Shown piece after piece: positions 7,607 through 16,149 of a DNA stretch of 41,453 nt. The stretch is taken from positions 1 through 41,453 of the forward strand of contig JAKACA010000009.1 in NCBI GenBank assembly GCA_021796455.1, in the 5' to 3' direction. Made by a program: the position numbers and the translations under genes. The notes below the pieces were generated by a model that was given only the letters and a program-made list of their open reading frames with translations, did not search any database and had not been told where the DNA came from. The DNA comes from Actinomycetes bacterium. Lineage in GTDB: Bacteria > Actinomycetota > Acidimicrobiia > Acidimicrobiales > Bog-793. Numbering within the stretch: the stretch's first letter is position 1; the number at the start of each line of letters is the position of its first letter.

Positions 7607-8602
7607 TCAGAGCTCGATGACGACCTTGCCCCTCACTCCCACCGGCTGACGCAGCGCCTCTACGGCGGCCTGCCACTCCTCGAGAGCGAAGCGATGCGTC
7701 ACGAGGAATGAGGGCTCGATGGCGCCGGCGCTCAACAAGCCGGCCACCCTTGCGAAGGCGCTCGAGGTGTAGCTGAAGCTGGCGTGCACCGCCAGATCGC
7801 GGTTCACGACGTCGTCGATCGCCACCGGGGTCGTCTCGCCGTGCGGAGGGAGCCCCAGCAAGACGACGACGCCACCCCGGCGGGCCGAGTCGAGCGCCAT
7901 GGCGGCGGCCTTGGGGCTCCCGGCCGCCTCGATGACCAGGTCGTAGTCTCCTCTTAAACCCGCCTCCGGGGCGCAGAAGGAATCCGCCCCGGCTTCGAGG
8001 GCGAGAGCCTCCTGGGCGCTGCGAGCCCCGATTAGGTCCACGACAGAGGGCGAGTAGAGGCGAACTAGCAAGGCCGAGAGGAGCCCGACCGTGCCATCGC
8101 CGATCACGAGCACCCGCCAGCCCGGCTTCGGGCGGGCTCGCTCGAATCCCTGGTAGACGACGGCCATCGGCTCGACGAGGGCGGCGGCCGATCGGTCGAC
8201 CGCCTCGTCGAGGACATGTATCACCTGGCGAGGCACGACCACCTCGTCGGCGACGGCGCCGTCCCGGGTGAAGCCGACCTCTTCGTAGGTCTCACAGAGG
8301 TTGGTGCGGCCCTGCCGGCAGCGTTCGCAGTGCCCGCAGGGCACGACCCCTTCTGCCACCACCACCCGCTTGCCGTCGGGCTCGTCGAGGACGCCGCACC
8401 ACTCATGGCCGAGCGTCAGCGGGTACCTCACGTAAGCCGGGTCGATCTTCCCGTCGATGATCTCCAAGTCGGTGCCGCAAAGGCCGACGATCGAAGGAGA
8501 GACGATCACCTCACCCGGGCGCGCCGAGGCCGGGAGGCGCTCTTCGAGCGAGACCGAACCCGGTGCAGCCACCACGAGAGCCCTCTTGGCTGGCTTCGTC
8601 AC
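7607..8602 (-). CDS. zinc-dependent sugar/polyol dehydrogenase (MDR family)
   Basis: Medium-chain dehydrogenase/reductase of about 331 residues, probably oxidising a hydroxyl of a sugar, polyol or sugar acid with NAD(P). Catalytic zinc ligands are visible at C42 (GLCGTD) and H66-E67 (GHEW). The structural zinc set is C89, C92, C95 and C103 (CGHCERCRQGRTNLC). A Rossmann loop VIGDGTVG follows near residue 162. The GTG at 8602 overlaps the upstream iclR stop as GTGA, so the two are translationally coupled and form a two-gene unit divergent from the main operon. An ATG at 8650 would overlap iclR by 52 nt and is less likely. The exact substrate cannot be read from sequence. Confidence 0.88.
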   Translation of the reverse strand: MTKPAKRALVVAAPGSVSLEERLPASARPGEVIVSPSIVGLCGTDLEIIDGKIDPAYVRYPLTLGHEWCGVLDEPDGKRVVVAEGVVPCGHCERCRQGRTNLCETYEEVGFTRDGAVADEVVVPRQVIHVLDEAVDRSAAALVEPMAVVYQGFERARPKPGWRVLVIGDGTVGLLSALLVRLYSPSVVDLIGARSAQEALALEAGADSFCAPEAGLRGDYDLVIEAAGSPKAAAMALDSARRGGVVVLLGLPPHGETTPVAIDDVVNRDLAVHASFSYTSSAFARVAGLLSAGAIEPSFLVTHRFALEEWQAAVEALRQPVGVRGKVVIEL

Positions 8603-9450
8603 TCGACTTCCGCTCTCCTCAAACGGGCGTCGAGCGAAGGCGAGGGCCACTCGGCGCTTCTCCCGCCCATCTCCCGCGTCAGGCGGTCGGCCTGCCGGCG
8701 CACCAGCTCTCCGATGTGGAGCACCCGCCAGGCCGGCACCTCGGCACGTATGCCCGTGACACTTATGGCGCCGAGGCAGCGGCTCTGGTGGTCCATGAAG
8801 GCCGCTCCGATGCAGAAGACGCCCTCTGCCTCCTCTTCGTCGTCGATGGCGAACCCGCGGGTTCTCGTCTGCTCGAGGTCGACGAGGAGCGACTCAACGT
8901 CGGTGATGGTCGAGCGGGTGTGGGGGACGAGTCCCTCGGCCTCGCAGATTTCGCGCACCCGCTCCTCGTCGTAGGTGGCGAGGATGGCCTTTCCGGCCGC
9001 GCTCGCGTGCGGCGCCTCCCGGCAGCCGAGGGCGGTGTGGAAGCGGACCATGCCTGGACCGTCGACCCGTTCCAAGAAGACAGGACATCCATCGTCCACC
9101 ACCGCCACCCTCGATGTGAGGCCGGTGGCGTCGGTCAGCTCGCGAAGAAGGGGCCGGGCTATCTCTCCGACCGGCAGCTGCTGGCCTACGAGGTCGCCAA
9201 GGCGCATGAGGCTCATGCCCAAGAAGTAGCGGGGTCCGGGCCGTTCCTCTCGCAGGAAGCCGTGAGCTACGAGGGTCTTCAAGAGGTTGAAGGCCGTGCT
9301 CTTGGCGACTCCAAGCGCTTCAGCCGCCTGGTTGAGGCTGAGCCCGTCGGGAGCCGCCCCGGCCGCCTTGTCGACGAGCTGCAAGGCCCGGTCGACGCTT
9401 TGCACCCCGGCTGTTCTCGTCCCAGCCTGACCTATTCGCCACTGTTGCAT
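8599..9450 (-). CDS. IclR-family transcriptional regulator of the sugar-acid locus
   Basis: About 283 residues: a winged helix-turn-helix at roughly 15-75 (SLNQAAEALGVAKSTAFNLL) followed by the IclR effector-binding domain (PHASAAGKAILATYDEERV; GVFCIGAAFMDH). I chose ATG 9450. A TTG at 9459 is in frame but would overlap a TATAGT -10-like box (9464-9459 on the minus strand), which instead places the transcript start next to ATG 9450 and suggests a leaderless message. It shares a 177-bp divergent control region with the catabolic operon. Palindromes there are candidate operators. IclR proteins commonly sense sugar acids or aromatic acids. Confidence 0.88.
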   Translation of the reverse strand: MQQWRIGQAGTRTAGVQSVDRALQLVDKAAGAAPDGLSLNQAAEALGVAKSTAFNLLKTLVAHGFLREERPGPRYFLGMSLMRLGDLVGQQLPVGEIARPLLRELTDATGLTSRVAVVDDGCPVFLERVDGPGMVRFHTALGCREAPHASAAGKAILATYDEERVREICEAEGLVPHTRSTITDVESLLVDLEQTRTRGFAIDDEEEAEGVFCIGAAFMDHQSRCLGAISVTGIRAEVPAWRVLHIGELVRRQADRLTREMGGRSAEWPSPSLDARLRRAEVE

Positions 9451-9451
9451 T

Positions 9452-9472
9452 GCGTTCAACTATAGCGAACGC
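9452..9472. promoter_or_regulatory. inverted repeat at the iclR start, candidate autoregulatory site
   Basis: GCGTTC and GAACGC form perfect 6-bp arms around a 9-nt spacer that contains the TATAGT box of the minus-strand iclR promoter. The position fits autorepression. Confidence 0.45.
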
Positions 9473-9546
9473 CGATTACTGAGAGGACTTGCGCCTACGC
9501 CCCGAGGAAGCCCATTTCGGGCTAGCTAGGACTTGCCGGATCGGTC

Positions 9547-9576
9547 TTGACGCTGCCGAGCCGCCGGTTCTAGGAT
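9547..9576 (+). promoter_or_regulatory. sigma-70-type promoter of the sugar-acid operon
   Basis: TTGACG at 9547-9552 and TAGGAT at 9571-9576 are separated by 18 bp. The predicted start is about 9583, some 45 nt before the first gene. The -10 box abuts the palindrome starting at 9575. Confidence 0.65.
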
Positions 9577-9591
9577 TCGTGTCTCACGAAT
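9575..9591. promoter_or_regulatory. perfect palindrome, candidate IclR operator 1
   Basis: ATTCGTG-TCT-CACGAAT has perfect 7-bp arms. It overlaps the -10 box and the expected transcription start, the position of a repressor site. Confidence 0.65.
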
Positions 9592-9594
9592 ACA

Positions 9595-9611
9595 GTTCAG
9601 TATTACAGAAC
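9595..9611. promoter_or_regulatory. near-perfect palindrome, candidate IclR operator 2
   Basis: GTTCAGTATTACAGAAC has 8-bp arms with one mismatched pair and follows operator 1 with a 3-bp gap. IclR proteins often bind paired neighbouring palindromes. Confidence 0.5.
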
Positions 9612-9627
9612 AAGTGGAGATTGGCAA

Positions 9628-10575
9628 ATGTTCGGTGACGACTTCCTTGCAGCCGAGGGCTACTCAACCGAGGGAGTCCCGACCGCCAGTGAGCGTCGCT
9701 TCCCCGACGGAGCCGAGTTCCGCGTCGAGATCCCGAGTGTGGAGGGCCCCCGGGTGCTCGCCGAAGTGGTCGAGTCGGCCCAGCGCTTCGGCGTCACCGT
9801 CAACCGCGTCTCCCAGGGAAGCGGGGCGATGCTCCTCAGCTCGGCCGAGCTGCACGAGATGGCCGAGATCGGAGAGGAGCAAGGCCTCGAGGTCTCGCTG
9901 TTCATCGGGCCCCGCCAGGAGTACGACATCGGCAACCACTCGAGGGCCCTCGACGGCGCCTCCCTCGCCGGTCAGCAGCGCTCGGTGCGCCAGCTCCGCT
10001 ACGCCCTCGAGGACGTCGCTCGGGCCGTCGAGCTCGGGATCAGGAGCTTTCTCATCGCCGACATCGGCCTTCTGAGTGTCCTCCACGACCTGCAGCTCAA
10101 GGGCGAGCTGCCCGACGACATCGTCTGGAAGGTCTCGGTCATGCAGGCGCCCTCGAACCCGGCCTCGCTCCGGGTGATCGCCGGCCTCGGTGCCTCGACG
10201 GCCAACATCCCCTCGGACACCTCGCTCGGTGAGCTGGCCGAGTTCCGGGCGGCCTCTTCGATCCCGCTCGATCTCTACGTGGAGTCGCCCGACGCCATGG
10301 CCGGCGTCGTCCGGGGTCAGGAGATGCCTGACCTCATCCGGGTGGGCGCTCCTCTCTACGTGAAGTTCGGCCTCAGGAATTCGAGGCCCCTCTACCCCTC
10401 TGGAGAGCACCTCGTCGAGGAGGCCTCCGCCATCGCCCGCGAGAAGGTCCATCGGGCGGCCGTTGCCCTCGAGTGGGTCCAGCGGCTCGCTCCCGAACTC
10501 GTGCAGTCTAAGCCGGGCGCGGTCGGCCTCGGACTGCCGACGAGCCGCTCGGAGTGGTCGGCCGATGCCGGCTGA
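9628..10575 (+). CDS. U32-peptidase-like TIM-barrel protein
   Basis: First gene of the operon, 315 residues, ATG preceded by GGAGAT. The repeating beta-alpha pattern (VLAEVVESAQRFGVTVNRVS; ELGIRSFLIADIGLLSVLHD; IPLDLYVESPDAM) suggests a TIM barrel of the kind annotated as peptidase U32-like. There is no signal peptide, so it acts in the cytoplasm. The next gene starts 11 nt before its stop (ATG at 10565), implying tight coupling with the IlvD-type dehydratase. TIM barrels of this sort often turn out to be lyases or aldolases rather than peptidases, so a role on the 2-keto-3-deoxy product is possible but is inference. Family assignment is from fold-like pattern only. Confidence 0.55.
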   Translation: MFGDDFLAAEGYSTEGVPTASERRFPDGAEFRVEIPSVEGPRVLAEVVESAQRFGVTVNRVSQGSGAMLLSSAELHEMAEIGEEQGLEVSLFIGPRQEYDIGNHSRALDGASLAGQQRSVRQLRYALEDVARAVELGIRSFLIADIGLLSVLHDLQLKGELPDDIVWKVSVMQAPSNPASLRVIAGLGASTANIPSDTSLGELAEFRAASSIPLDLYVESPDAMAGVVRGQEMPDLIRVGAPLYVKFGLRNSRPLYPSGEHLVEEASAIAREKVHRAAVALEWVQRLAPELVQSKPGAVGLGLPTSRSEWSADAG

Positions 10576-12292
10576 GCGACTTCGAAGCGCCCGCTGGTTC
10601 GAGGGCGACGACGAGGTGGCGCTCCTTCACCGGGTGGCAATGCGCTCGGCCGGCGCCGAAATCGACCCGTCGGCCAGCCGGCCGGTCATCGGCATCGCCC
10701 ACAGCGCCAGCGAACTCAACCCCTGCAACATGCCGCTCAAGGACCTCGCCGAGGCTGCCCGGGCGGGCGTGCGGGAGGCGGGCGGGATCCCGGTTGTCTT
10801 CCCGACCTTCTCGCTCGGCGAGGACCTCATGAAGCCGACCGCCATGCTCTACCGCAACCTGCTTGCCATGGAGCTGGAGGAGACGCTTCGCTCCTATCCC
10901 CTCGACGGCGCCGTGCTCCTCGCCAACTGCGACAAGACCGTGCCAGCCTCGGTCATGGCGGCCGTGAGCGTCGACCTCCCGAGCGTCGTCCTCACCGGCG
11001 GCACTCGCCAGCCCGCCCACTTCAAGGGGCGGCGCATCGGGACCGGGACGGACCTCTGGCGGGTCTGGGAGGAGAGAAGAGCCGGACTGGTCGACGACGA
11101 GTCCTGGCGGGAGCTCGAGCGCAGCCTCGCCTGCGGCCTCGGGGCCTGCAACACGATGGGGACTGCCGCTACCATGGCCATCCTGACGGAGGCCCTCGGC
11201 CTCAGCCCGGCAGGGACGAGCACCGCCCCGGCCGGCAGCCCCGAGCGCTTCGAGGCCGCCCGGAAGGCCGGCACCCGCGCCGTCGAGATGGTGGGAGAAG
11301 GTCTTCGGCCGAGCGCTTTGTTGACGAGGGCCTCCTTCTCGAACGCCATCCGAGTGCTGAACGCCCTCGGCGGCTCCTCGAATGCCGTCATCCACCTGAC
11401 TGCCATCGCCGGGCGGGCTGGGATTGTGATCGACATAGAGGACTTCTCCAGCCTTGGGCGAGATGTCCCGGTCGTAGCCGACGTCGAGCCGACCGGCACC
11501 GGTCTCATCCCCGACTTGCACGGCTCGGGCGGTCTTCCCGCCGTCCTGGCAGAAATAGCCGAACTGCTTGAGCTCGACGCCAAGACCGTCTCTGGCACAC
11601 TCGGGGACTCCGTCAAGGTCGCCCCGGTCCGAGGAAGGGCCATCCGCAGCTCGAAGGAGCCGCTCAGGGTAAACGGCGCGTTCGGGGTGCTGAAGGGGAA
11701 CCTCGCTCCCGACGGGGCGGTCATGCGGACCTCGACGGCCTCGCCGGAGCTCTTCTCGCACGAGGGCCCGGCCGTCGTCTTCGACGGCTACGAGGACATG
11801 CGGCAAAGGATCGACCAGCCGAACCCGCATCTCGACGAGAAGAGCGTGCTCGTGCTGCGCGGTTGCGGGCCGGTCGGGGGACCGGGCATGCCGGAGTGGG
11901 GGATGATCCCCATCCCGGCCGGCCTTGCAAGAAAGGGTGTGCGGGACATGGTCCGGGTGACCGATGCCCGCATGAGCGGTACGTCGTACGGCACGGTCGT
12001 GCTACACGTGGCACCGGAGGCAGCGGTCGGTGGACCGCTCGCTCTCGTGCGCGACGGGGACGCGATCCGGGTCGACGTCGAGAATGGCAGTCTCGAGCTC
12101 CTCGTCTGCGACGAAGAGCTCGAACGCCGTCGGGCCGAGTGGGCACCCGCCCCGGTGAGCGACATACGGGGGTGGGTGGCGCTCTACCGAGAGCACGTCA
12201 CACAGGCACCAAGGGGTTGTGACCTCGACTTCCTCGAGGCCCCGACCCCTGCTCACCGAGTTGTCGTTGAACCCGTAGTTGGCCGGTCCTAG
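10565..12292 (+). CDS. IlvD/Edd-family sugar-acid dehydratase
   Basis: About 575 residues, the usual size of the family. It removes water from a polyhydroxy acid to give a 2-keto-3-deoxy acid, using an Fe-S cluster. Cluster cysteines are visible at C54 (NPCNMPLKD), C122 (NCDKTVPAS) and C195 (CGLGACNTMGT). The C-terminal signature DARMSGTSYG is intact. The start is the ATG giving MPAERLRS, which overlaps the previous stop. In an operon with a sugar importer, dehydrogenases, a lactonase and an aldehyde dehydrogenase, it is far more likely a pentonate/hexonate-type dehydratase than the branched-chain amino acid enzyme. Its stop TAG runs into the strong ribosome site of the next gene. Confidence 0.9.
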   Translation: MPAERLRSARWFEGDDEVALLHRVAMRSAGAEIDPSASRPVIGIAHSASELNPCNMPLKDLAEAARAGVREAGGIPVVFPTFSLGEDLMKPTAMLYRNLLAMELEETLRSYPLDGAVLLANCDKTVPASVMAAVSVDLPSVVLTGGTRQPAHFKGRRIGTGTDLWRVWEERRAGLVDDESWRELERSLACGLGACNTMGTAATMAILTEALGLSPAGTSTAPAGSPERFEAARKAGTRAVEMVGEGLRPSALLTRASFSNAIRVLNALGGSSNAVIHLTAIAGRAGIVIDIEDFSSLGRDVPVVADVEPTGTGLIPDLHGSGGLPAVLAEIAELLELDAKTVSGTLGDSVKVAPVRGRAIRSSKEPLRVNGAFGVLKGNLAPDGAVMRTSTASPELFSHEGPAVVFDGYEDMRQRIDQPNPHLDEKSVLVLRGCGPVGGPGMPEWGMIPIPAGLARKGVRDMVRVTDARMSGTSYGTVVLHVAPEAAVGGPLALVRDGDAIRVDVENGSLELLVCDEELERRRAEWAPAPVSDIRGWVALYREHVTQAPRGCDLDFLEAPTPAHRVVVEPVVGRS

Positions 12293-12300
12293 GAGGAGAA

Positions 12301-13707
12301 ATGCAGTCTGACTATGCAAGAACGAAGCGAACCAGGAAAGGCCGCGCAGCGGCCTTCAAGAGAGCCACCAGCTCTGGTGACAAAGGCGAAGGAGGCTCAC
12401 TTCGACGGAGGCGGCGCCATGGGCGGCTCCGGAGCCTGCTCGTCCTGGCGGCCGGAGGCTCGCTGGCCCTGGCCGCCTGCGGCGGGTCATCTCCAGCCTC
12501 CTCCAAGTCGCCCACCCAGACGATCGTGCTCTGGCACAACGGCTCTTTCGCCGCCACGACGACGAAGCTCCTGGCGAACGCCTTTTCGAAGCTTCACCCG
12601 GGCGTCAAGTTCGACCTCGTGGCCCAGCCGAGCGGCGACTACTTCGCCGCCCTGCAGGCGGCTCTAATCTCGGGCAATGGACCGGACATCGTCAACCTGT
12701 GGCCGGCCCAGTACATGACGCGCTTCGAGAGCCGCCTCGTGAACCTGGACCCGTACATATCGACCTCGTTGCTCAAGAACGTGTCGGGCGAGAGCTACTT
12801 CGCGAAGAACGGCAGCCTGTCGAGCGGCACCTACGCGGTCCCCTTCGAGAACCAGTTCTACAACGGCTTTTACAACAAGAGCCTCTTCGCCAAAGCCCAC
12901 ATCGCGACACCGCCTCGCACCTGGTCCGAGATCACCTCCGACTGCGTCAAGCTCAAGTCGGTCGGGGTCATTCCGATCGTATACGGCGCCCAGAGCGGCT
13001 CGGGCGAGTTCAACCCGGTCTACGAGTGGAGCTACCTGCTGGCGGGTGTCTACCCGCTCTCGTCGTGGAACGGCCTTTTGCAAGGGCACATCCGCTACTC
13101 CTCGAGCGCCATCGTGAACCAGCTCTCCCGCTGGCACGCCCTCGACACAGCCGGCTGCATCAACTCGAACGCCCTCACCGACAAGGTGGCGGCCAACGCT
13201 TTCACGAGCGGCAAGGCGGCCATGATCTTCAAGGGCAGCTGGGACGCCGGCTCCTTCTACCAGTCGATGGGCTCGAAGGTCGGCGTGATGTTGCCGCCTT
13301 ACAGCACCTCGCCCATGTCGGGCATCATCGAGGAGACGGGCGAGGGATATGGCATCCCGGTGACGGCCACCCACAAGGCGATAGCCATCAAGTTCCTCAA
13401 GTTCATCTTGAGTGCGAAGGGCGAGAACATCATCACCAAGTCCGGCCAGGCGCCGGTGCTCCCCGGCTACCGAGCCACTAACCCGCTGCAAGAGAGCCTG
13501 CTCTCGATGGCGAACTCGCCGAGCTACCACGTCTATCCGATGTTCGACAACCTGATGCAGGCTCCGGTCGAGAGCGTGGCCGCCCGCCTGCTCGACCAGG
13601 TTCTCGTCGGACAAGTGAGCCCGAGCCAGGCAGCAAGCGAGATCGCGGGCGCAGAGTCGAACCTGCCCTCAAGCGCTCGGGCAGTGAACTACCACCTTGG
13701 CGGTTAA
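12301..13707 (+). CDS. sugar ABC transporter substrate-binding lipoprotein (CUT1)
   Basis: 468 residues with a perfect AGGAGG site before the ATG. The N-terminus is unusually long and basic (about 43 residues, with RRRRR), then a hydrophobic stretch and a lipobox LALAAC with the lipidated Cys at about residue 60. The mature part (TQTIVLWHNGSFAATTTKLL; SGNGPDIVNLWPAQY; GKAAMIFKGSW) is a classic cluster-B sugar-binding protein. It is anchored on the outer face of the membrane and feeds the two permeases that follow. The ATPase is at the operon end (22863). The basic N-terminus could mean that the true start lies further in, but the ribosome site argues for 12301. Confidence 0.92.
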   Translation: MQSDYARTKRTRKGRAAAFKRATSSGDKGEGGSLRRRRRHGRLRSLLVLAAGGSLALAACGGSSPASSKSPTQTIVLWHNGSFAATTTKLLANAFSKLHPGVKFDLVAQPSGDYFAALQAALISGNGPDIVNLWPAQYMTRFESRLVNLDPYISTSLLKNVSGESYFAKNGSLSSGTYAVPFENQFYNGFYNKSLFAKAHIATPPRTWSEITSDCVKLKSVGVIPIVYGAQSGSGEFNPVYEWSYLLAGVYPLSSWNGLLQGHIRYSSSAIVNQLSRWHALDTAGCINSNALTDKVAANAFTSGKAAMIFKGSWDAGSFYQSMGSKVGVMLPPYSTSPMSGIIEETGEGYGIPVTATHKAIAIKFLKFILSAKGENIITKSGQAPVLPGYRATNPLQESLLSMANSPSYHVYPMFDNLMQAPVESVAARLLDQVLVGQVSPSQAASEIAGAESNLPSSARAVNYHLGG

Positions 13708-14680
13708 CTCGCCTCTCGTAGAGCTCTCCCGGCCCCCCGCGAACAACGGGGGGCCGGCGAGGGCTGCCGTCGACGGAGAGGGAGCGCCCGGGCGCGGGCG
13801 CGAACTCGACCGCGGTCGGCGACGGACGGGCATCCTGCTCGCCCTGCCGGCCGCCGTCCTCGTCGGCGGCCTGCTCGTCTTCCCGATCGCCGAGGCCACC
13901 TACTACAGTTTCACCTCCTGGAACGGCGAGACCGCCCACTTCGTGGGCTTCAGCTCCTACAGCCAGCTGCTCTTCCACACGACAGCCATCCGTCAGATCT
14001 TCCAGAACAACCTGGCCGTCGTCCTCTCGATCCCAGTCGGTCTGCTCTTCGCTCTCATCGCCGCCTTCCTCACCTCGCTTAGGGTGCCGGGCTGGCGGCC
14101 CTTTCGCTTCATCGTCTTTCTTCCAGTGGCCCTCTCCTGGGTCGTCATAGGCATCATCTTCAGCAACTTCCTCACGCCCGGACAGGGCATCGACTCTCTT
14201 TTGAGCGGCGTCGGTCTGCACAGCATCGCCCTCGACTGGCTCGGCAGCCCCCACACCGCCCTCCCGGCCCTTCTCGCAACCTTCAACTGGGCTCTTTTCG
14301 GCATAAACACCGTCATCTTCATGACCGGCCTCGCCTCCATCCCGCCCGAGATCGTCGAGGCGGCGCGGGTCGACGGGGCCGGCTTCTTCACGATCCTTCG
14401 CCACATAGTCATGCCGCTCCTCGGGCGTTTCGTGCGTCTCGCCTTCTTGGTCACCATGATCTCGGGCTTCAGCGGCATGTTCGGCCTCATCTACGTGATG
14501 ACCGCTGGCGGACCGGGCTTTTCCACCACCACGCTCGAGTTCCAGATCTACCAGGCGGCCTTCACCCTCGGGAACTTCGGGCAGGCGGCCGCGCTCGGGA
14601 TCTTCCTCCTACTGATCATGTTGGCCGTCACGTTCATCATCAACATGATCGGACGGAGAAAGTCGGCTGACCTGTGGTGA
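13697..14680 (+). CDS. sugar ABC transporter permease (MalF-like)
   Basis: 327 residues. The first 45 are hydrophilic, then six membrane helices of the CUT1 type (GILLALPAAVLVGGLLVFPI is the first). The EAA loop that contacts the ATPase is clear: EIVEAARVDGAGFFTILRHI followed by VMPLL. The TTG start overlaps the binding-protein stop by 11 nt. No better upstream start exists, and an internal start would only trim the polar N-terminus. It forms the pore with the next gene product. Confidence 0.92.
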   Translation: MAVNSPLVELSRPPANNGGPARAAVDGEGAPGRGRELDRGRRRTGILLALPAAVLVGGLLVFPIAEATYYSFTSWNGETAHFVGFSSYSQLLFHTTAIRQIFQNNLAVVLSIPVGLLFALIAAFLTSLRVPGWRPFRFIVFLPVALSWVVIGIIFSNFLTPGQGIDSLLSGVGLHSIALDWLGSPHTALPALLATFNWALFGINTVIFMTGLASIPPEIVEAARVDGAGFFTILRHIVMPLLGRFVRLAFLVTMISGFSGMFGLIYVMTAGGPGFSTTTLEFQIYQAAFTLGNFGQAAALGIFLLLIMLAVTFIINMIGRRKSADLW

Positions 14681-15531
14681 GCGCCACTGTTCCAGACGTC
14701 CTCTCCCCCGAGACAGCGGCCGAGTCGGAGAAGATGACGGCGACTCGCTCGCCCCGCCATCTGGTCGCCTCGATCACTCTGCTCGTGATCGGCGTCGCTC
14801 TCATCTATCCCCTGATAGACGTGATCATCTCCTCGTTCCGCTCCCAGGGAACCGGGCCGTTCACGCTCCAGTACTGGCGGGCGGTATTCCAGCAGATCCC
14901 GGTCTGGCGGGAAGTCGGCATGTCGGCGCTCGTGACCGGGGCATCTGTCGCCGGAGTGCTCGTGGTCTCGGTTCCGGCCGGCTACGCCTACGCCAAGCTC
15001 TCGTTCCGCGGCGCCCGGGCGATCTTCGGGATCACGGTGGCTTGCATGATGATCCCGGTCGAGTCGATGATCATTCCCGAGTACTCGAACCTCGCCAAGG
15101 TCGGCCTCGTCGGCTCGGTCCTCGGCACGGTCCTCGTCTTCGTAGGCCTCGGCATCCCTCTCTCGGTCTTCTTGATGGCGAGCTACTTCAAGAGCCTGCC
15201 GGACGCCCTCCTTGAGTCCGGGCTCGTCGACGGCGCCGGGCACCTGCGGATCTTCCTCTCGGTCATGCTGCCGCTAGCCCTCCCGGCCGTCGTCACGATC
15301 GGGGTGCTCGAGTTCCTCGCTGTCTGGAACGACCTCCTCATCGCTCTCTTGTTCCTGCCGATCCAGTCGCAGACCATCGCCGTCGGACTGGCGGCGCTGC
15401 AGGGAAACCACATCCTCAACACCTACGTGCTAGTGGCCGGCTCCGTCCTGAGCGCCATACCGCCGATGATCGTCTACATGCTGTTCCAGCGCCATCTCGT
15501 GGCCGGCCTCACGATGGGCGTACACCGTTGA
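14677..15531 (+). CDS. sugar ABC transporter permease (MalG-like)
   Basis: About 284 residues, six helices, with the EAA loop DALLESGLVDGAGHLRIFLS and the C-terminal GVHR that is typical of MalG-like subunits (MTMGVHR pattern). The GTG at 14677 gives a 4-nt GTGA overlap with the previous stop. Another GTG at 14674 is equally in frame. It pairs with the upstream permease and the ATPase at 22863. A strong hairpin lies just downstream, between transporter and enzyme genes. Confidence 0.92.
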   Translation: MSATVPDVLSPETAAESEKMTATRSPRHLVASITLLVIGVALIYPLIDVIISSFRSQGTGPFTLQYWRAVFQQIPVWREVGMSALVTGASVAGVLVVSVPAGYAYAKLSFRGARAIFGITVACMMIPVESMIIPEYSNLAKVGLVGSVLGTVLVFVGLGIPLSVFLMASYFKSLPDALLESGLVDGAGHLRIFLSVMLPLALPAVVTIGVLEFLAVWNDLLIALLFLPIQSQTIAVGLAALQGNHILNTYVLVAGSVLSAIPPMIVYMLFQRHLVAGLTMGVHR

Positions 15532-15546
15532 GCACACCATCCCCGC

Positions 15547-15568
15547 GGCGCTCCCGGCTCGGAGCGCC
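15547..15568 (+). terminator. stable hairpin between permease and GNAT genes
   Basis: GGCGCTCC and GGAGCGCC form a perfect 8-bp stem around a 6-nt loop. There is no T-tract, so it is more likely an RNA stabiliser or processing site, or a weak attenuator, than a full terminator. It would set different levels for transporter and downstream enzymes. Confidence 0.5.
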
Positions 15569-15606
15569 GGCCTCCAGGAAGGCCCGCAATCCAGGAAGGA
15601 GAAGTA

Positions 15607-16149
15607 GTGGCTGAGCTTCCACAGCTCTTCATGCGCCTGCCCAGCCTGGCGCTCACCTACCCGGCCGACGACCCGAGCGAGCAGGCGACGCCGGATGACG
15701 CCTCGGGAATCGCAGCACTGCTCACCGAGACCTTCGAGGAGCCCTGGGACGTCGAGCGGGTGCGCCGCGAGCTCGGGTCCGCAGACGGGGTCGACGCCAC
15801 CTACGTGGTGCGAGATAGTGGCCAGATCGTGGCGGTCGCCTCGGCTCGTCACCTGCCCGAGCAGTATCCAAGAGCCGGCTACCTCCACTACGTCGGGGCC
15901 TACGGAGCCAAGGCTGGTCGGGGCCTCGGCGGCCTCGTCACCTGGGCGGTGCTCAAGCACTTTCGCGACGAGGGCCTCGAGAGCGCCGTCCTCGAGACCG
16001 ACGACTTCAGGCTCCCGGCGATAAGGACCTACTTGAAGATCGGCTTCGTGCCCGAGTACCGCCACGAGCAGGACCAGTCCCGCTGGTCGAAGATCATCCC
16101 GCTCGTGCTCGGGCGACGACAGAACCCACCTGCCCGCGACGATGGCTGA
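15607..16149 (+). CDS. GNAT-family N-acetyltransferase
   Basis: 180 residues with a GTG start after an AGGAAGGAGAAG ribosome site. The acetyl-CoA loop region is recognisable in the segment from GAYGAKAGRGLGGLVTWAVL, and the C-terminal half has the usual LETDDFRLPAIRTYLKIGFV pattern of the GNAT fold. The first 30 residues are extra. It overlaps the next gene by 8 nt. An acyl transfer step next to an M20 deacylase hints that the substrate carries an amino or acylamino group. It could also be a small-molecule detoxifying acetylase. The acceptor is unknown. Confidence 0.8.
   Translation: MAELPQLFMRLPSLALTYPADDPSEQATPDDASGIAALLTETFEEPWDVERVRRELGSADGVDATYVVRDSGQIVAVASARHLPEQYPRAGYLHYVGAYGAKAGRGLGGLVTWAVLKHFRDEGLESAVLETDDFRLPAIRTYLKIGFVPEYRHEQDQSRWSKIIPLVLGRRQNPPARDDG

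Noticed and set aside
10508-11830. Minus-strand open frame of about 440 codons opposite the IlvD-type gene
   Set aside because: The plus strand carries all IlvD/Edd motifs; the antisense reading has no recognisable domain.
10565-12292. Branched-chain amino acid dihydroxyacid dehydratase (ilvD)
   Set aside because: The family is right, but the context of sugar importer, lactonase and semialdehyde dehydrogenase favours a sugar-acid dehydratase, so no gene symbol is given.
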